From contig NZ_BJUA01000013.1 of the NCBI RefSeq assembly GCF_007989825.1, positions 1 to 64,000 of the forward strand: 64,000 bases of DNA, read 5' to 3'. Source of the DNA: Cellulomonas persica. Lineage in GTDB: Bacteria; Actinomycetota; Actinomycetes; Actinomycetales; Cellulomonadaceae. A program made the translations under genes and the position numbers. Positions 1-8,542 of this stretch are shown here, piece after piece; the first letter of the stretch is position 1; each line of letters starts with the position of its first letter. Below the pieces are notes generated by a model. That model searched no databases. It was given only the letters and a program-made list of their open reading frames with translations, and was not told the origin of the DNA.

Positions 1-63
1 CCCCGGCAGGGGCGGCCGCCCGCCAGGCCCAACCACGGCCGTGTGCGCACACCGCACCCTCCC

Positions 64-87
64 GAGCGCTCACCGCGGTGGGCGCTC
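64..87. terminator. GC-rich hairpin upstream of rbfA
   Basis: GAGCGC (64-69) pairs with GCGCTC (82-87), and inner CACC pairs with GGTG across one T-G wobble. It lies 30 nt before rbfA and could end or attenuate the upstream transcript, which in relatives is infB. No T tract follows. Positions 1-63 hold nothing else recognisable. Confidence 0.35.
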
Positions 88-117
88 CGGGCGTTCTGAG
101 CATGTGAGGAGAGTCTG

Positions 118-567
118 ATGGCGGACAGCGCTCGTGCGCGCAAGCTGGCGGAGCGGATCCAGCAGGTGGTCGCGCAGATGCTCGACACCCGCGTGAAGGA
201 CCCGCGGCTGGGGTTCGTGACCGTGACGGACGTCCGGGTCACGGGAGACCTCCAGCACGCCGACGTGTTCTACACCGTGCTCGGCGACGACGAGGAGCGG
301 GCCGCCAGCGCCAAGGCGCTCGAGTCGGCCAAGGGCATCATCCGCTCCGAGGTGGGCAAGCAGACGGGCATCCGGCTCACGCCAACGCTCGCGTTCCACC
401 TCGACGCCGTACCGGAGACGGCCGCGCACCTGGAGCAGGCGCTCGCCGAGGCGGCGCGTCGTGACGCCGAGGTGCAGGCGCTGGCCAAGGCCGCGTCCTA
501 CGCGGGCGAGGCCGACCCGTACCGTCGTGCCGAGGAGGACGACGAGACGGACGAGGCTCAGGCCTGA
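118..567 (+). CDS. rbfA: 30S ribosome-binding factor A
   Basis: RbfA binds the 30S subunit and helps late 16S rRNA maturation, notably under cold stress. The 149-residue product has the normal family length, an N-terminal [10 protein letters not shown] helix, the [18 protein letters not shown] segment of the KH-like fold, and a conserved [19 protein letters not shown] strand. The acidic C-terminal tail (residues about 125-149, rich in E and D) is typical of actinobacterial members. The ATG at 118 follows GAGGAGAG with good spacing. In relatives truB follows directly; here an efflux pair lies between the two. Identification is firm. Confidence 0.95.
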   Translation: MADSARARKLAERIQQVVAQMLDTRVKDPRLGFVTVTDVRVTGDLQHADVFYTVLGDDEERAASAKALESAKGIIRSEVGKQTGIRLTPTLAFHLDAVPETAAHLEQALAEAARRDAEVQALAKAASYAGEADPYRRAEEDDETDEAQA

Positions 568-620
568 TCCACGGCGCACGCCGGCCCTGCGGGACCGCGC
601 GGTCGCCGCGCACAGACGTC

Positions 621-658
621 GCGAGGGCGGCTCGACCTGGTGGTCGGGCCGCCCTCGC
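621..658. terminator. Bidirectional terminator between rbfA and the efflux gene
   Basis: An 11-bp perfect stem (621-631 with 648-658) continues after a T-G pair into a 5-bp inner stem (633-637 with 642-646) closing a 4-nt loop. It sits between two convergent genes, so it can serve both strands. It lacks a U tract, as is common in high-GC actinobacteria. Confidence 0.7.
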
Positions 659-685
659 TCATCGTGCGGTGGCGCGTCGGACGGG

Positions 686-2194
686 TCAGCGGGTAGCGAG
701 GGCCGGCTGGTCCTCCTCGCTGCGCCGCGTCTCCGTCGGGTATGCGGGCTCCACGTCGAGCGTGGGGGAGTCCGGGGTGATGCGGCCCGTCGCGCGCGGC
801 ATGAAGGCGGCGACCACGGCGCCGAGACCGACGACCGCCGCCCCGACGAACGCCGCGGGCTGCAGACCCTGGGCGAACCCCTCGGGGGTCAGCGTCCCGT
901 CGGCGGCCTGGAACACGGCCACGATCACCGCGACGCCGACCGCTCCGCCGACCTCGCGGATGGTCGAGTTCACCGAGCTCGCGGTGCCGTGGTCGTCGGG
1001 CGCCATGTCCGCGAGGACGGCGGTCGCCGAGGGCGCGAACGTCAGACCCATGCCGATCCCGGCGAGCGCGAGCCCGGGCACGATGTCGGTGTACACGGTG
1101 GTGTCCCCGACGACCGCGGCCTGCCAGGCGAGGCCGACCGCCTGCAGCGCGAGCCCGGCCGTGAGCAGGGGGCGCACGCCGAGGCGCGGGGCGAGCATGC
1201 CCGCGATCGGGGCGACGAGCATGGGCGCCGCGGTCCACGGCAGCGTGCGCACGCCCGCCTGCAGCGGGCTGTATCCCATCGCGATCTGCAGGTACTGCGA
1301 GAGCACGAACACCGTGCCGAAGACGCCGACCGAGAACAGGAACGAGCTGCCGTTGGCGGTCGCGAACGAGCGCACGCGGAACAGACGCAGGGGGACCAGC
1401 GGGTGGTCGGTCGTCGCCTCACGCCGCAGGAACGCGACGAGGAGCACGACGCCCGCGGTGACGGCGCCGAGCACGCGACCGGACGTCCAGCCGTCGTCGT
1501 TGCCGTGCACGACCGCCCAGACGATCGCCAGGACGCCCAGGCTGGCGAACACCAGCCCGGTCAGGTCGATGCGCTGGCGCCGGCCGTAGGACTCGGGCAG
1601 CACGCGCAGGACGAGCGGGACGGCGACGACCGCGACGGGCACGTTGATCCAGAAGATCGCCTCCCAGGAGATGCCCTGGACGACGGCGCCGCCGATCACC
1701 GGACCGAGCGCGACGCCGAGGCCGGACACGGCGCCCCACACGCCGATCGCCATGGCGCGACGTGCGCGGGGCACCGCGGCGGCCAGCAGCGTGAGCGACA
1801 GCGGCATGATCGCGGCGGCTCCGGCGCCCTGCACGGCGCGGGCCGCGATGAGCATCTCGGGGGAGGTGGCTGTCGCCGAGGCGATGGAGGCCAGGGTGAA
1901 CACGCCGATCCCGACGAGGAAGACGCGGCGCCGGCCGAGGCGGTCGCCGAGGGTCGCGGCGGCGATCATCAGCGAGGCGAACGCGAGCGTGTAGGCGTTG
2001 ATCATCCACTGCAGCTCGCTCAGTGACGCGGAGAGCTCGGTGCGCAGCACGGGGAGCGCGGTGGTCATGACGAGGTTGTCGAGCGTCGCCATGAACATCG
2101 GCAGGGACGCGGCCAGGAGCGCGATCCCGGTGCGGGTGACCCGAGGGCGGGCGCCGGACGCCGGCGCGTCGGCGTCGTGGAGGGACGTGGTCAT
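686..2194 (-). CDS. MFS drug efflux transporter, DHA2/EmrB-QacA type
   Basis: This is a proton-driven multidrug exporter of the cytoplasmic membrane. The 502-residue product has about 14 hydrophobic segments, the size and topology of the DHA2 subfamily. Recognisable motifs are LDNLVMTTALP in TM1, GDRLGRRRVFL (motif A) after TM2, and GVALGPVIGG (motif C, the antiporter motif) in TM5. The start is the ATG at 2194; longer readings upstream run across the promoter and into the divergent tetR gene. It is transcribed away from that TetR-family gene across an operator-like inverted repeat, the usual arrangement for a drug-induced pump. The substrate cannot be told from sequence. Confidence 0.88.
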   Translation of the reverse strand: MTTSLHDADAPASGARPRVTRTGIALLAASLPMFMATLDNLVMTTALPVLRTELSASLSELQWMINAYTLAFASLMIAAATLGDRLGRRRVFLVGIGVFTLASIASATATSPEMLIAARAVQGAGAAAIMPLSLTLLAAAVPRARRAMAIGVWGAVSGLGVALGPVIGGAVVQGISWEAIFWINVPVAVVAVPLVLRVLPESYGRRQRIDLTGLVFASLGVLAIVWAVVHGNDDGWTSGRVLGAVTAGVVLLVAFLRREATTDHPLVPLRLFRVRSFATANGSSFLFSVGVFGTVFVLSQYLQIAMGYSPLQAGVRTLPWTAAPMLVAPIAGMLAPRLGVRPLLTAGLALQAVGLAWQAAVVGDTTVYTDIVPGLALAGIGMGLTFAPSATAVLADMAPDDHGTASSVNSTIREVGGAVGVAVIVAVFQAADGTLTPEGFAQGLQPAAFVGAAVVGLGAVVAAFMPRATGRITPDSPTLDVEPAYPTETRRSEEDQPALATR

Positions 2195-2211
2195 CGAGGG
2201 CTCCCCTGCAA

Positions 2212-2244
2212 CTCTTGTTGGCATTGAGTGATTACTAACAAGAG
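2212..2244. promoter_or_regulatory. TetR-type operator, inverted repeat
   Basis: Perfect 8-bp arms CTCTTGTT (2212-2219) and AACAAGAG (2237-2244) are separated by 17 nt. The repeat lies just downstream of the predicted efflux -10 box and touches the -35 region of tetR. Binding there could repress both genes. The arms stand out as AT-rich in a GC-rich sequence. Confidence 0.7.
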
Positions 2245-2246
2245 CG

Positions 2247-2275
2247 ACCGTAGGCATCCGCTGATAACCTGTCAA
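2247..2275 (-). promoter_or_regulatory. Near-consensus sigma-70 promoter of the efflux gene
   Basis: On the minus strand, TTGACA (2275 to 2270), a 17-nt spacer and TACGGT (2252 to 2247) form the best vegetative promoter noticed in the window. Transcription should start near 2240, inside the operator. Confidence 0.7.
2265..2270 (+). promoter_or_regulatory. -10 box of tetR, leaderless
   Basis: TAACCT ends 6 nt before the ATG at 2277, so the transcript probably begins at or next to the start codon. No ribosome binding site is present. Confidence 0.5.
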
Positions 2276-2276
2276 C

Positions 2277-2876
2277 ATGTCCAGCAGCACCGTCGCGGCC
2301 GAGGCCGTCGGCAAGGAGCCCGCACGGGCCGTCCGCATGTCCGGCGACGAGCGCCGCGAGCAGATCCTCGCGGCGGCGCGCCGCGTGTTCGCCGAAGGGG
2401 GGTTCGCGGCGACGACCGACGAGGTCGCACGGGCCGCGGCGATCTCCCAGCCGTACGTCGTGCGCCTGTTCGGCTCCAAGCGTGACCTGTTCGTCGAGAC
2501 GTACCGCCAGGCCGCCGACGAGGTCGTCGCGGTGCTGAGCGCCGCCGCGCAGGAGGACGACCCCGCCGAGGCCATGGGGCGCGCGTACCTCGAGCTCATC
2601 GAGGACCGCGACCTGCTGCGGCTGCTCATGCACGGCTTCATCGCGAGCGCCGACGACGAGGTGGGCCGCGTCGCGCGGCACTGCCTGGGCGAGGCCTACC
2701 GGCTGTTCGTCGCCGGCACCGGGGCGGGTCCCGACGAGGCGCGTCAGTTCGTCGCCTTCGGCATGCTGCTCAACGTGCTCGTCGCGGTCGACGCCGAGGC
2801 GCACCGCGGCGAGGACGGCGGGATGGACGCCCTGGTCGAGTGCGTGTTCCTCGCGACGCGCCGGGCCCAGGCGTGA
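2277..2876 (+). CDS. TetR/AcrR family transcriptional repressor
   Basis: The 199-residue product has a TetR-type N-terminal helix-turn-helix at about residues 22-70: RREQILAAARRVFAEGGFAA, then TTDEVARAAAISQPYVVRLF and a GSKRDLFVETY linker. The alpha-helical C-terminal ligand domain is not recognisable further. It is divergent from the MFS pump and is inferred to repress both genes through the inverted repeat between them. Its stop overlaps the truB start in a GTGA, so truB translation is probably coupled to it. That would tie an essential tRNA-modification gene to a drug-response regulator. Confidence 0.88.
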   Translation: MSSSTVAAEAVGKEPARAVRMSGDERREQILAAARRVFAEGGFAATTDEVARAAAISQPYVVRLFGSKRDLFVETYRQAADEVVAVLSAAAQEDDPAEAMGRAYLELIEDRDLLRLLMHGFIASADDEVGRVARHCLGEAYRLFVAGTGAGPDEARQFVAFGMLLNVLVAVDAEAHRGEDGGMDALVECVFLATRRAQA

Positions 2877-3877
2877 GCGGGGTGCCGCAGGCGACCGCGC
2901 GCGGTCCGCGCGGGCCGCGCGACGACGCGCCGCGACGCCGCCGGCCGACCGCGGCAGACGGGTTCGTCGTCGTCGACAAGCCCGCGGGCTGGACGAGCCA
3001 CGACGTCGTCGCGCGGATGCGCGGCCTCGCGGGGACCCGCAAGGTCGGGCACGCCGGCACGCTCGACCCCATGGCCACCGGCGTGCTCGTCGTCGGGATC
3101 GGCCGCGCGACGCGGCTGCTCACGTACGTCGTCGGCGCGGACAAGGAGTACACCGCGACGGTGCGGCTCGGTGTCGCGACGACGACCGAGGACGCCGAGG
3201 GTGAGGTCACGAGCGCGCACGACGCCGCGCACCTGACCCGCGAGCAGGTCGAGGCCGCCGCGCGCACGCTGACGGGCGACATCCTGCAGGTGCCGAGCGC
3301 CGTCTCGGCCATCAAGGTCGACGGCGAGCGCGCCTACGTGCGGGTCCGGGCGGGGGAGCAGGTCGAGCTCGCGGCGCGTCCGGTGACCGTGTCCGAGCTG
3401 ACCGTCGGCGAGGTGCGTGCGGTCGACGTGCAGGCGGGCGAGCACCGGGTGCGCGTGCTCGACGTGGACGTCCGGACGGTCGTCTCGTCGGGCACCTACG
3501 TACGGGCGCTCGCGCGTGACCTGGGTGCGGCGCTCGGGGTCGGGGCGCACCTGACCGCGCTGCGTCGCACGCGCGTCGGCGGCTACCTGCTCGAGCACGC
3601 GCGCACGCTGGACGAGCTCGCGCTCGTGCCCGACGGCGTCCCGATCGACGTCATGCCGCTCGCCGACGCGGCGCGCGCGACGTTCCCGGTGCACGAGATC
3701 GACGAGGCGCAGGAGCGTGCGCTCGGGTACGGCCAGGCCATCGCCGCGTACCCCGCGTCGCTGACGGCCGACCCGGAGGTCACGGTCGCCGCGATCGGCC
3801 CGACGGGCCGCCTCGTCGCGCTGCTGCGGCTGCACGACGGCAAGGCCCGCCCGGTCCTCGTGCTCGCCGCGCAGTAG
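2873..3877 (+). CDS. truB: tRNA pseudouridine(55) synthase
   Basis: TruB isomerises U55 in the T-loop of tRNAs. The 334-residue product carries VVDKPAGWTSHDVVARMR near the N terminus and the catalytic motif GHAGTLDPMATGVLVV with the nucleophilic Asp. The KEYTATVRLG strand and a C-terminal PUA-like region follow. The GTG at 2873 is chosen because it overlaps the tetR stop in a GTGA and leaves a normal family length. The first 25 residues are a basic, low-complexity tail before the conserved core. In relatives truB follows rbfA directly; here it follows the inserted regulator. Confidence 0.93.
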   Translation: MSGVPQATARGPRGPRDDAPRRRRPTAADGFVVVDKPAGWTSHDVVARMRGLAGTRKVGHAGTLDPMATGVLVVGIGRATRLLTYVVGADKEYTATVRLGVATTTEDAEGEVTSAHDAAHLTREQVEAAARTLTGDILQVPSAVSAIKVDGERAYVRVRAGEQVELAARPVTVSELTVGEVRAVDVQAGEHRVRVLDVDVRTVVSSGTYVRALARDLGAALGVGAHLTALRRTRVGGYLLEHARTLDELALVPDGVPIDVMPLADAARATFPVHEIDEAQERALGYGQAIAAYPASLTADPEVTVAAIGPTGRLVALLRLHDGKARPVLVLAAQ

Positions 3878-3910
3878 CCGCCACACCTGCGGGCGGCGGC
3901 GCGCTGCCCT

Positions 3911-3940
3911 AATCGGTTGTCATACGCCGGAACCGGTTTC
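3911..3940. promoter_or_regulatory. LacI-type operator candidates upstream of cenC
   Basis: GGAACCGGTTTC (3929-3940) is a near-perfect dyad with the central CG and AAnCGnTT layout usual for LacI-family operators. A second site, AATCGGTT (3911-3918), lies exactly 20 bp upstream with one mismatch in the 8-bp core. The position suits sugar-responsive control of the cellulase; the regulator itself is not in the window. Confidence 0.45.
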
Positions 3941-3981
3941 GTCGCCCCGTATGTCCTGGTACGTTCCGGCTTGGCGACGAT

Positions 3982-4002
3982 CGGGAGCTCTCTCCGCTCC
4001 CG
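3982..4002. promoter_or_regulatory. Inverted repeat with CebR/CelR-like half-sites
   Basis: CGGGAGC (3982-3988) and GCTCCCG (3996-4002) are perfect 7-bp arms separated by 7 nt. The arms match the half-sites of the known actinobacterial cellulase operator TGGGAGCGCTCCCA, but are pulled apart. It may be a split operator or just a hairpin in the cenC leader. Confidence 0.35.
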
Positions 4003-4024
4003 GGGCACGCGCTGTCAGGCTTCG

Positions 4025-4029
4025 AGGAG
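4025..4029 (+). promoter_or_regulatory. Ribosome binding site deciding the cenC start
   Basis: AGGAG lies 5 nt before the GTG at 4035. The in-frame ATG at 3951 has no such site and would bury the signal peptide. Confidence 0.7.
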
Positions 4030-4034
4030 ACGAC

Positions 4035-7000
4035 GTGGTTTCCTGGTTCCCCCGCCGTGCGCGCACGGCTGCACTCTCCGCCGGGCTGACCGCCACGGCG
4101 CTCGTCGCGACCGCCGCTGCCGCCCCCCTGGCGTTCGCGGACCCGGTCGAGTCCCCGCACGACTTCACGGACGGCACCCAGGGCTGGTACAGCTACGGCG
4201 GCGACTCGTCGTCGTCGATCGTGGACGGCGAGTTCTGCGTGGTCGTGCCGGCCGGCACGACGAACCCGTGGGACGCCGCCGCGCAGCACGACGGTGTGAC
4301 CTTCGCGGCCGGCGACACGTACACCGTGTCGTTCTCCGCGCACGCGACCGTGCCCGTCTCGGTCAACCTGCGCGCCGGGATCGGCTGGCCCGACGACGTC
4401 TCGTCGACCGTCGCGCTGACCGAGGATGAGCAGGACTACGCGTTCACCTGGACGCCGGGGTTCAGCGGTGACGGGAACACGTCGTTCCAGCTCGGCGCGC
4501 AGGCGCAGGACTACACGTTCTGCCTCGACGACTTCCAGATCAGCGGTGAGGTCGAGCTGATCCCGGACACGAGCTTCGACGGCGTCCTGCCCGAGGGCTG
4601 GAGCGCCAACGGCTGGAACGTCACCTCGGAGCCGGGTGAGGGCGAGCCGCTGTGCTTCGAGGTGCTCGACGGCTCGGGCCAGTACGCGGGTCTGGTGCTG
4701 AACGGCCTGCCGATCGAGGCGGACGCCAACTACCGCCTCACCTACACGGCGAGCTCGAGCAACGCGGCGACGATCCGCACGGTCATCGGCGAGAACGCCG
4801 AGCCGTGGCGCACGGCGTTCGTGGACAACACCCAGCTCACGACCGACCTGCAGGAGCACGTGCTGGCGTTCACCTCGCCGGTGACGTTCCCGGCCGAGTC
4901 CTCCGACCCCGCGGTCGGCGTCGGGCAGGTCGCGCTGCAGATGGGTGCGCGCGGCGACTTCACGTTCTGCATCACGAGCCTGTCGCTCCAGAAGGTCGCC
5001 ACGCCGCCGCCGCCCTACGAGCCCGACGTGCGTGGCCCGATCCGGGTCAACCAGCTCGGCTACCTGCCGGGCGGTCCCAAGAACGCGACGGTCGTGAGCG
5101 ACGCGAGCGAGCCGCTGGACTGGCAGCTGCAGGACGCGGCGCAGCAGGTGGTCGCGTCGGGCCAGGCGACGCCCGCCGGCCTCGACCCGAGCTCGCAGCT
5201 CGACGTCCAGACCATCGACTTCAGCGCGTTCCAGACGCCCGGAACGGGCTACACGCTCGTCGTCGGCGAGGACCGCAGCGACCCGTTCGCGATCTCGGCG
5301 ACGCTCTACGACCAGCTGCGCTACGACGCGCTGAACTACTTCTACCCCGTGCGCTCCGGCATCGCCGTCGACGTGCCGGACGACCGGTACGACCGGCCCG
5401 CCGGGCACGTCTCGGGCCCTGACGGCGCGGTGAACAAGGGCGACCTCGACGTCGCGTGCCTGACCGCTGCCGAGGACGGCGCGTCGTGGTCCTACGGCAC
5501 GTGGACCTGCCCGCAGGGCTACTCGCTCGACGTCGTGGGTGGTTGGTACGACGCGGGCGACCACGGCAAGTACGTGGTCAACGGCGGCATCTCGGTCGCA
5601 CAGCTGCTCGGCACGTACGAGCGGACGCTGCACCGCAAGAACGTCGTGGCGGGCGCGCTCGGCGACGGCACGCTCGACGTGCCGGCCGACGAGAGCGGCA
5701 ACAAGGTGCCCGACGTCCTGGACGAGGCGCGCTGGCAGCTCGAGTTCCTGCTCGCGATGCAGGTCCCGGCCGGCTCGGGGATGACGGTCTCGGCGACCGA
5801 CACGCGGTCGCTCGACGGCCTGGTGCACCACAAGATCCACGACGTCGGCTGGACCGGTCTGGGCCTGCTGCCCTCGGACGACCCGCAGCAGCGGCGCCTG
5901 CACCGGCCGTCGACGGCCGCGACGCTCAACCTCGCCGCGGCGGCTGCCCAGGGCTCGCGCCTGTTCGAGAAGTACGACAAGGCGTTCGCGAAGGAGCTGC
6001 TGAAGGCCGCGAAGACGGCCTACGCCGCCGCCGAGCGGGTTCCGGACCTGTACGCGCCGGTGACCGCCGGTCAGAACGGCGGTGGCCCGTACGACGACAC
6101 CGACGTCAGCGACGAGTTCTACTGGGCGGCGGCCGAGCTCTTCCTCACCACGGGCGACCCGGCGTTCAGGAAGGACGTGCTCGCGAGCCCGGACCACACC
6201 GGTGACATCTGGTCGCGGACCGGGTTCTCGTGGGGGAGCGTGGCGCCGCTCGCGCGCATGGACCTCGCGACCGTGCCGAGCAAGCTGCCGAAGAAGGACG
6301 TCGACGCCGTGCGCGCCTCGGTCGTGGCGGGTGCGGACACGTACCTCGCGTGGCAGGAGGCCGAGGCGTTCGGTCACGCGTACCCGGGCCAGGCGGACGG
6401 CTCGTACGAGTGGGGCTCGAACTCGGCGGTCCTCAACAACCAGGTGGTGCTCGGCACGGCGTACGACCTGACCGGTGACCCCCGGTACGCGCGGGCGGTC
6501 CTCGAGTCGATGGACTACCTGCTCGGCCGCAACGCGCTGAACAACTCGTACATCACCGGGTACGGCACGCAGTACTCGTCGCACCAGCACAGCCGCTGGC
6601 TGGTGCCGCCGCTGCCGGGCACGATCTCGGGCGGTCCGAACTCGCAGCGCGGGACGTGGGACCCGGTGATGAACCGGCTCTACCCCGCGGGCCACGAGTG
6701 CGCGCCGCAGATGTGCTACGTGGACGACATCGAGGCGTGGTCGGTCAACGAGCTGACGATCAACTGGAACGCGCCGATGTCGTGGGTCGCGTCCTTCGTC
6801 GCCGACGTCGCCGCCAAGGGTCTGCCCGCGGCGCCGGTCGTCACGACGCAGCCGCAGGACGCGACCGTCGCACCCGGTGCCACGGCGTCGTTCGTCGTCG
6901 CCGCCACCGGGAGCCCGACGCCCACCGTGCGGTGGGAGCAGCGCGACGCCAAGGGCAGGTGGAAGCCGGTGCACGGCGCGACCTCGACCACGCTGACGGT

Positions 7001-7388
7001 CAAGGCCTCGCCCGCGACCGACGGTGCGCAGTTCCGGGCGGTGTTCACGAACCCGTCCGGCTCGGCGACCACGGACGCGGCCACGCTGCGCATCACGCGA
7101 CAGGCGCCGACCATCACCGTGCACCCCGCGTCGGCCTCCGGGAAGCAGGGCACGAAGGTCACGCTGCGCGCGGCGGCGACCGGCTACCCGACGCCGAGGA
7201 TCCAGTGGCAGGTGCTCGAGAAGGGGTCGACGAGCTGGGTCGACGTGCGTCGCGCGTGCGGCACGTCGCTGCAGTTCGTCATCGGTCCGCCGACCGACGG
7301 CGACCGCTACCGCGCGGTGTTCACGAACACCGCTGGCAGTGCCACGACGCGTGAGGCGACCATCACCCTGGCGCGCGGTCCGCGGTGA
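4035..7388 (+). CDS. cenC: Secreted GH9 cellulase, CenC-type endoglucanase
   Basis: This exported enzyme hydrolyses beta-1,4-glucan. Domain order over 1117 residues: signal peptide (1-35, ending AFA); two CBM4-type modules (about 36-173 and 174-330); an Ig-like module starting near IRVNQLGYLP (about 332); the GH9 barrel (about 425-930); two C-terminal Ig-like repeats (933-1022 and 1023-1117). GH9 residues present are GGWYDAGDHGKY with D506 and D509, HSRW with H852, and the acid E906 in SVNELTINW. Order and size match Cellulomonas fimi CenC. The GTG at 4035 is chosen for the AGGAG 5 nt upstream and the intact signal peptide. It sits alone between truB and ribF, with operator-like repeats upstream and a strong hairpin behind, so it is probably its own transcription unit. 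Confidence 0.93.
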   Translation: MVSWFPRRARTAALSAGLTATALVATAAAAPLAFADPVESPHDFTDGTQGWYSYGGDSSSSIVDGEFCVVVPAGTTNPWDAAAQHDGVTFAAGDTYTVSFSAHATVPVSVNLRAGIGWPDDVSSTVALTEDEQDYAFTWTPGFSGDGNTSFQLGAQAQDYTFCLDDFQISGEVELIPDTSFDGVLPEGWSANGWNVTSEPGEGEPLCFEVLDGSGQYAGLVLNGLPIEADANYRLTYTASSSNAATIRTVIGENAEPWRTAFVDNTQLTTDLQEHVLAFTSPVTFPAESSDPAVGVGQVALQMGARGDFTFCITSLSLQKVATPPPPYEPDVRGPIRVNQLGYLPGGPKNATVVSDASEPLDWQLQDAAQQVVASGQATPAGLDPSSQLDVQTIDFSAFQTPGTGYTLVVGEDRSDPFAISATLYDQLRYDALNYFYPVRSGIAVDVPDDRYDRPAGHVSGPDGAVNKGDLDVACLTAAEDGASWSYGTWTCPQGYSLDVVGGWYDAGDHGKYVVNGGISVAQLLGTYERTLHRKNVVAGALGDGTLDVPADESGNKVPDVLDEARWQLEFLLAMQVPAGSGMTVSATDTRSLDGLVHHKIHDVGWTGLGLLPSDDPQQRRLHRPSTAATLNLAAAAAQGSRLFEKYDKAFAKELLKAAKTAYAAAERVPDLYAPVTAGQNGGGPYDDTDVSDEFYWAAAELFLTTGDPAFRKDVLASPDHTGDIWSRTGFSWGSVAPLARMDLATVPSKLPKKDVDAVRASVVAGADTYLAWQEAEAFGHAYPGQADGSYEWGSNSAVLNNQVVLGTAYDLTGDPRYARAVLESMDYLLGRNALNNSYITGYGTQYSSHQHSRWLVPPLPGTISGGPNSQRGTWDPVMNRLYPAGHECAPQMCYVDDIEAWSVNELTINWNAPMSWVASFVADVAAKGLPAAPVVTTQPQDATVAPGATASFVVAATGSPTPTVRWEQRDAKGRWKPVHGATSTTLTVKASPATDGAQFRAVFTNPSGSATTDAATLRITRQAPTITVHPASASGKQGTKVTLRAAATGYPTPRIQWQVLEKGSTSWVDVRRACGTSLQFVIGPPTDGDRYRAVFTNTAGSATTREATITLARGPR

Positions 7389-7398
7389 CCTCACCGGT

Positions 7399-7446
7399 GC
7401 GCGGCCTCGTCGCAGCTGCCCCGTGGGCGGCACGACGAGGCCGCGC
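7399..7446. terminator. Terminator hairpin after cenC
   Basis: A perfect 14-bp stem joins 7399-7412 and 7433-7446 across a 20-nt loop, just after the cenC stop. It would isolate cellulase transcription from ribF. Confidence 0.75.
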
Positions 7447-7494
7447 GGCCGGACGCCGCAGCACCGCACCGTGAGGCGGTGGCATGATCGGCGG

Positions 7495-8478
7495 GTGCAT
7501 CGCTGGACCGACCTCGCCGACGTGCCGTCCGACTTCGGTCCGACGGTCGTGACGCTCGGCAACTTCGACGGAGTGCACCGCGGTCACGCGAGCGTCCTGC
7601 GCCGCATGGCGGCCGACGCGCGTGCGCAGGGCTCGGCCGCGGTCGCGGTGACGTTCTCGCCGCACCCGCTGCAGGTGCACCGCCCCGACGACGCTCCGCC
7701 GTTGCTCACGGGGGACGAGGACCGCCTCGACCTGCTCGAGCAGACGGGGCTCGACGCCGTGCTGCTGCTGGAGTACTCGCTCGACTTCGCCCGTCAGTCG
7801 CCCGAGGAGTTCGTGCGCACGTACCTCGTGGAGGGGCTGCGGGCGCGCACGGTGGTCGTCGGGCGGGACGTGCGGTTCGGCTGGCAGAACGCGGGCGACC
7901 TCACGACGATGGTCGAGCTCGGCCGCCGGTACGGGTTCGAGGTCGAGGTGATCGACGACATCACCCCGACCGGCCACGACGAGGCCCTGCGCCGCCGGTG
8001 GTCGTCGACGTGGGTGCGCGAGGCCCTCGCCACGGGCGACGTCGAGCAGGCGGCGCTCGTGCTCGGCCGCCCGCACCGGCTGCGCGGCATCGTCGTGCAC
8101 GGCGACGCGCGGGGGCGTGAGCTCGGCTTCCCGACCGCCAACCTCGCCCAGGACGCGCTCGGCATGGTCCCCGCCGACGGCGTGTACGCGGGCTGGCTGC
8201 GCCGGACGCGGGCCGCGGACGGCACGCCCGTCGTCGACGACGAGCCGCTGCCCGCCGCGGTCTCGATCGGCACCAACCCCACGTTCGACGGCGTGCAGCG
8301 GCGCGTCGAGGCGTACGTGCTCGACCGCACGGACCTCGACCTGTACGACCAGGAGGTCGTGCTCGACCTCGTCGCGCGCCTGCGGCCGACGCTGCGGTTC
8401 TCGTCGGTCGACGACCTGCTCGAGCAGATGCACGCGGACGTCGTGCGCGTGCGTGAGGTGCTCGCGGCCGAGGGCTGA
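7495..8478 (+). CDS. ribF: Bifunctional riboflavin kinase/FAD synthetase
   Basis: RibF phosphorylates riboflavin to FMN and adenylylates it to FAD. The 327-residue product has the nucleotidyl-transfer motif GNFDGVHRGH near residue 22, TFSPHP, and the RWSSTWVREAL element. The C-terminal kinase domain follows with RGRELGFPTANLA and the SIGTNPTFDG strand. The GTG at 7495 gives the usual VHRWTDL beginning; an in-frame GTG at 7471 would add eight residues. CATGAT, 6 nt before 7495, is a possible leaderless -10 box. Function is certain; the start is less so. Confidence 0.94.
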   Translation: MHRWTDLADVPSDFGPTVVTLGNFDGVHRGHASVLRRMAADARAQGSAAVAVTFSPHPLQVHRPDDAPPLLTGDEDRLDLLEQTGLDAVLLLEYSLDFARQSPEEFVRTYLVEGLRARTVVVGRDVRFGWQNAGDLTTMVELGRRYGFEVEVIDDITPTGHDEALRRRWSSTWVREALATGDVEQAALVLGRPHRLRGIVVHGDARGRELGFPTANLAQDALGMVPADGVYAGWLRRTRAADGTPVVDDEPLPAAVSIGTNPTFDGVQRRVEAYVLDRTDLDLYDQEVVLDLVARLRPTLRFSSVDDLLEQMHADVVRVREVLAAEG

Positions 8479-8542
8479 CACCCGGCCGGGACGGCCTCGG
8501 GGGAACCGGGGAAACCGGTCGACGAACCACGCCCCGCGCGGG

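Noticed and set aside
3909-7562. Very long open frame antisense to cenC
   Set aside because: At this GC content antisense frames stay open by chance. It has Arg/Val/Glu-rich sequence with no domain, while the plus strand encodes an intact GH9 enzyme.
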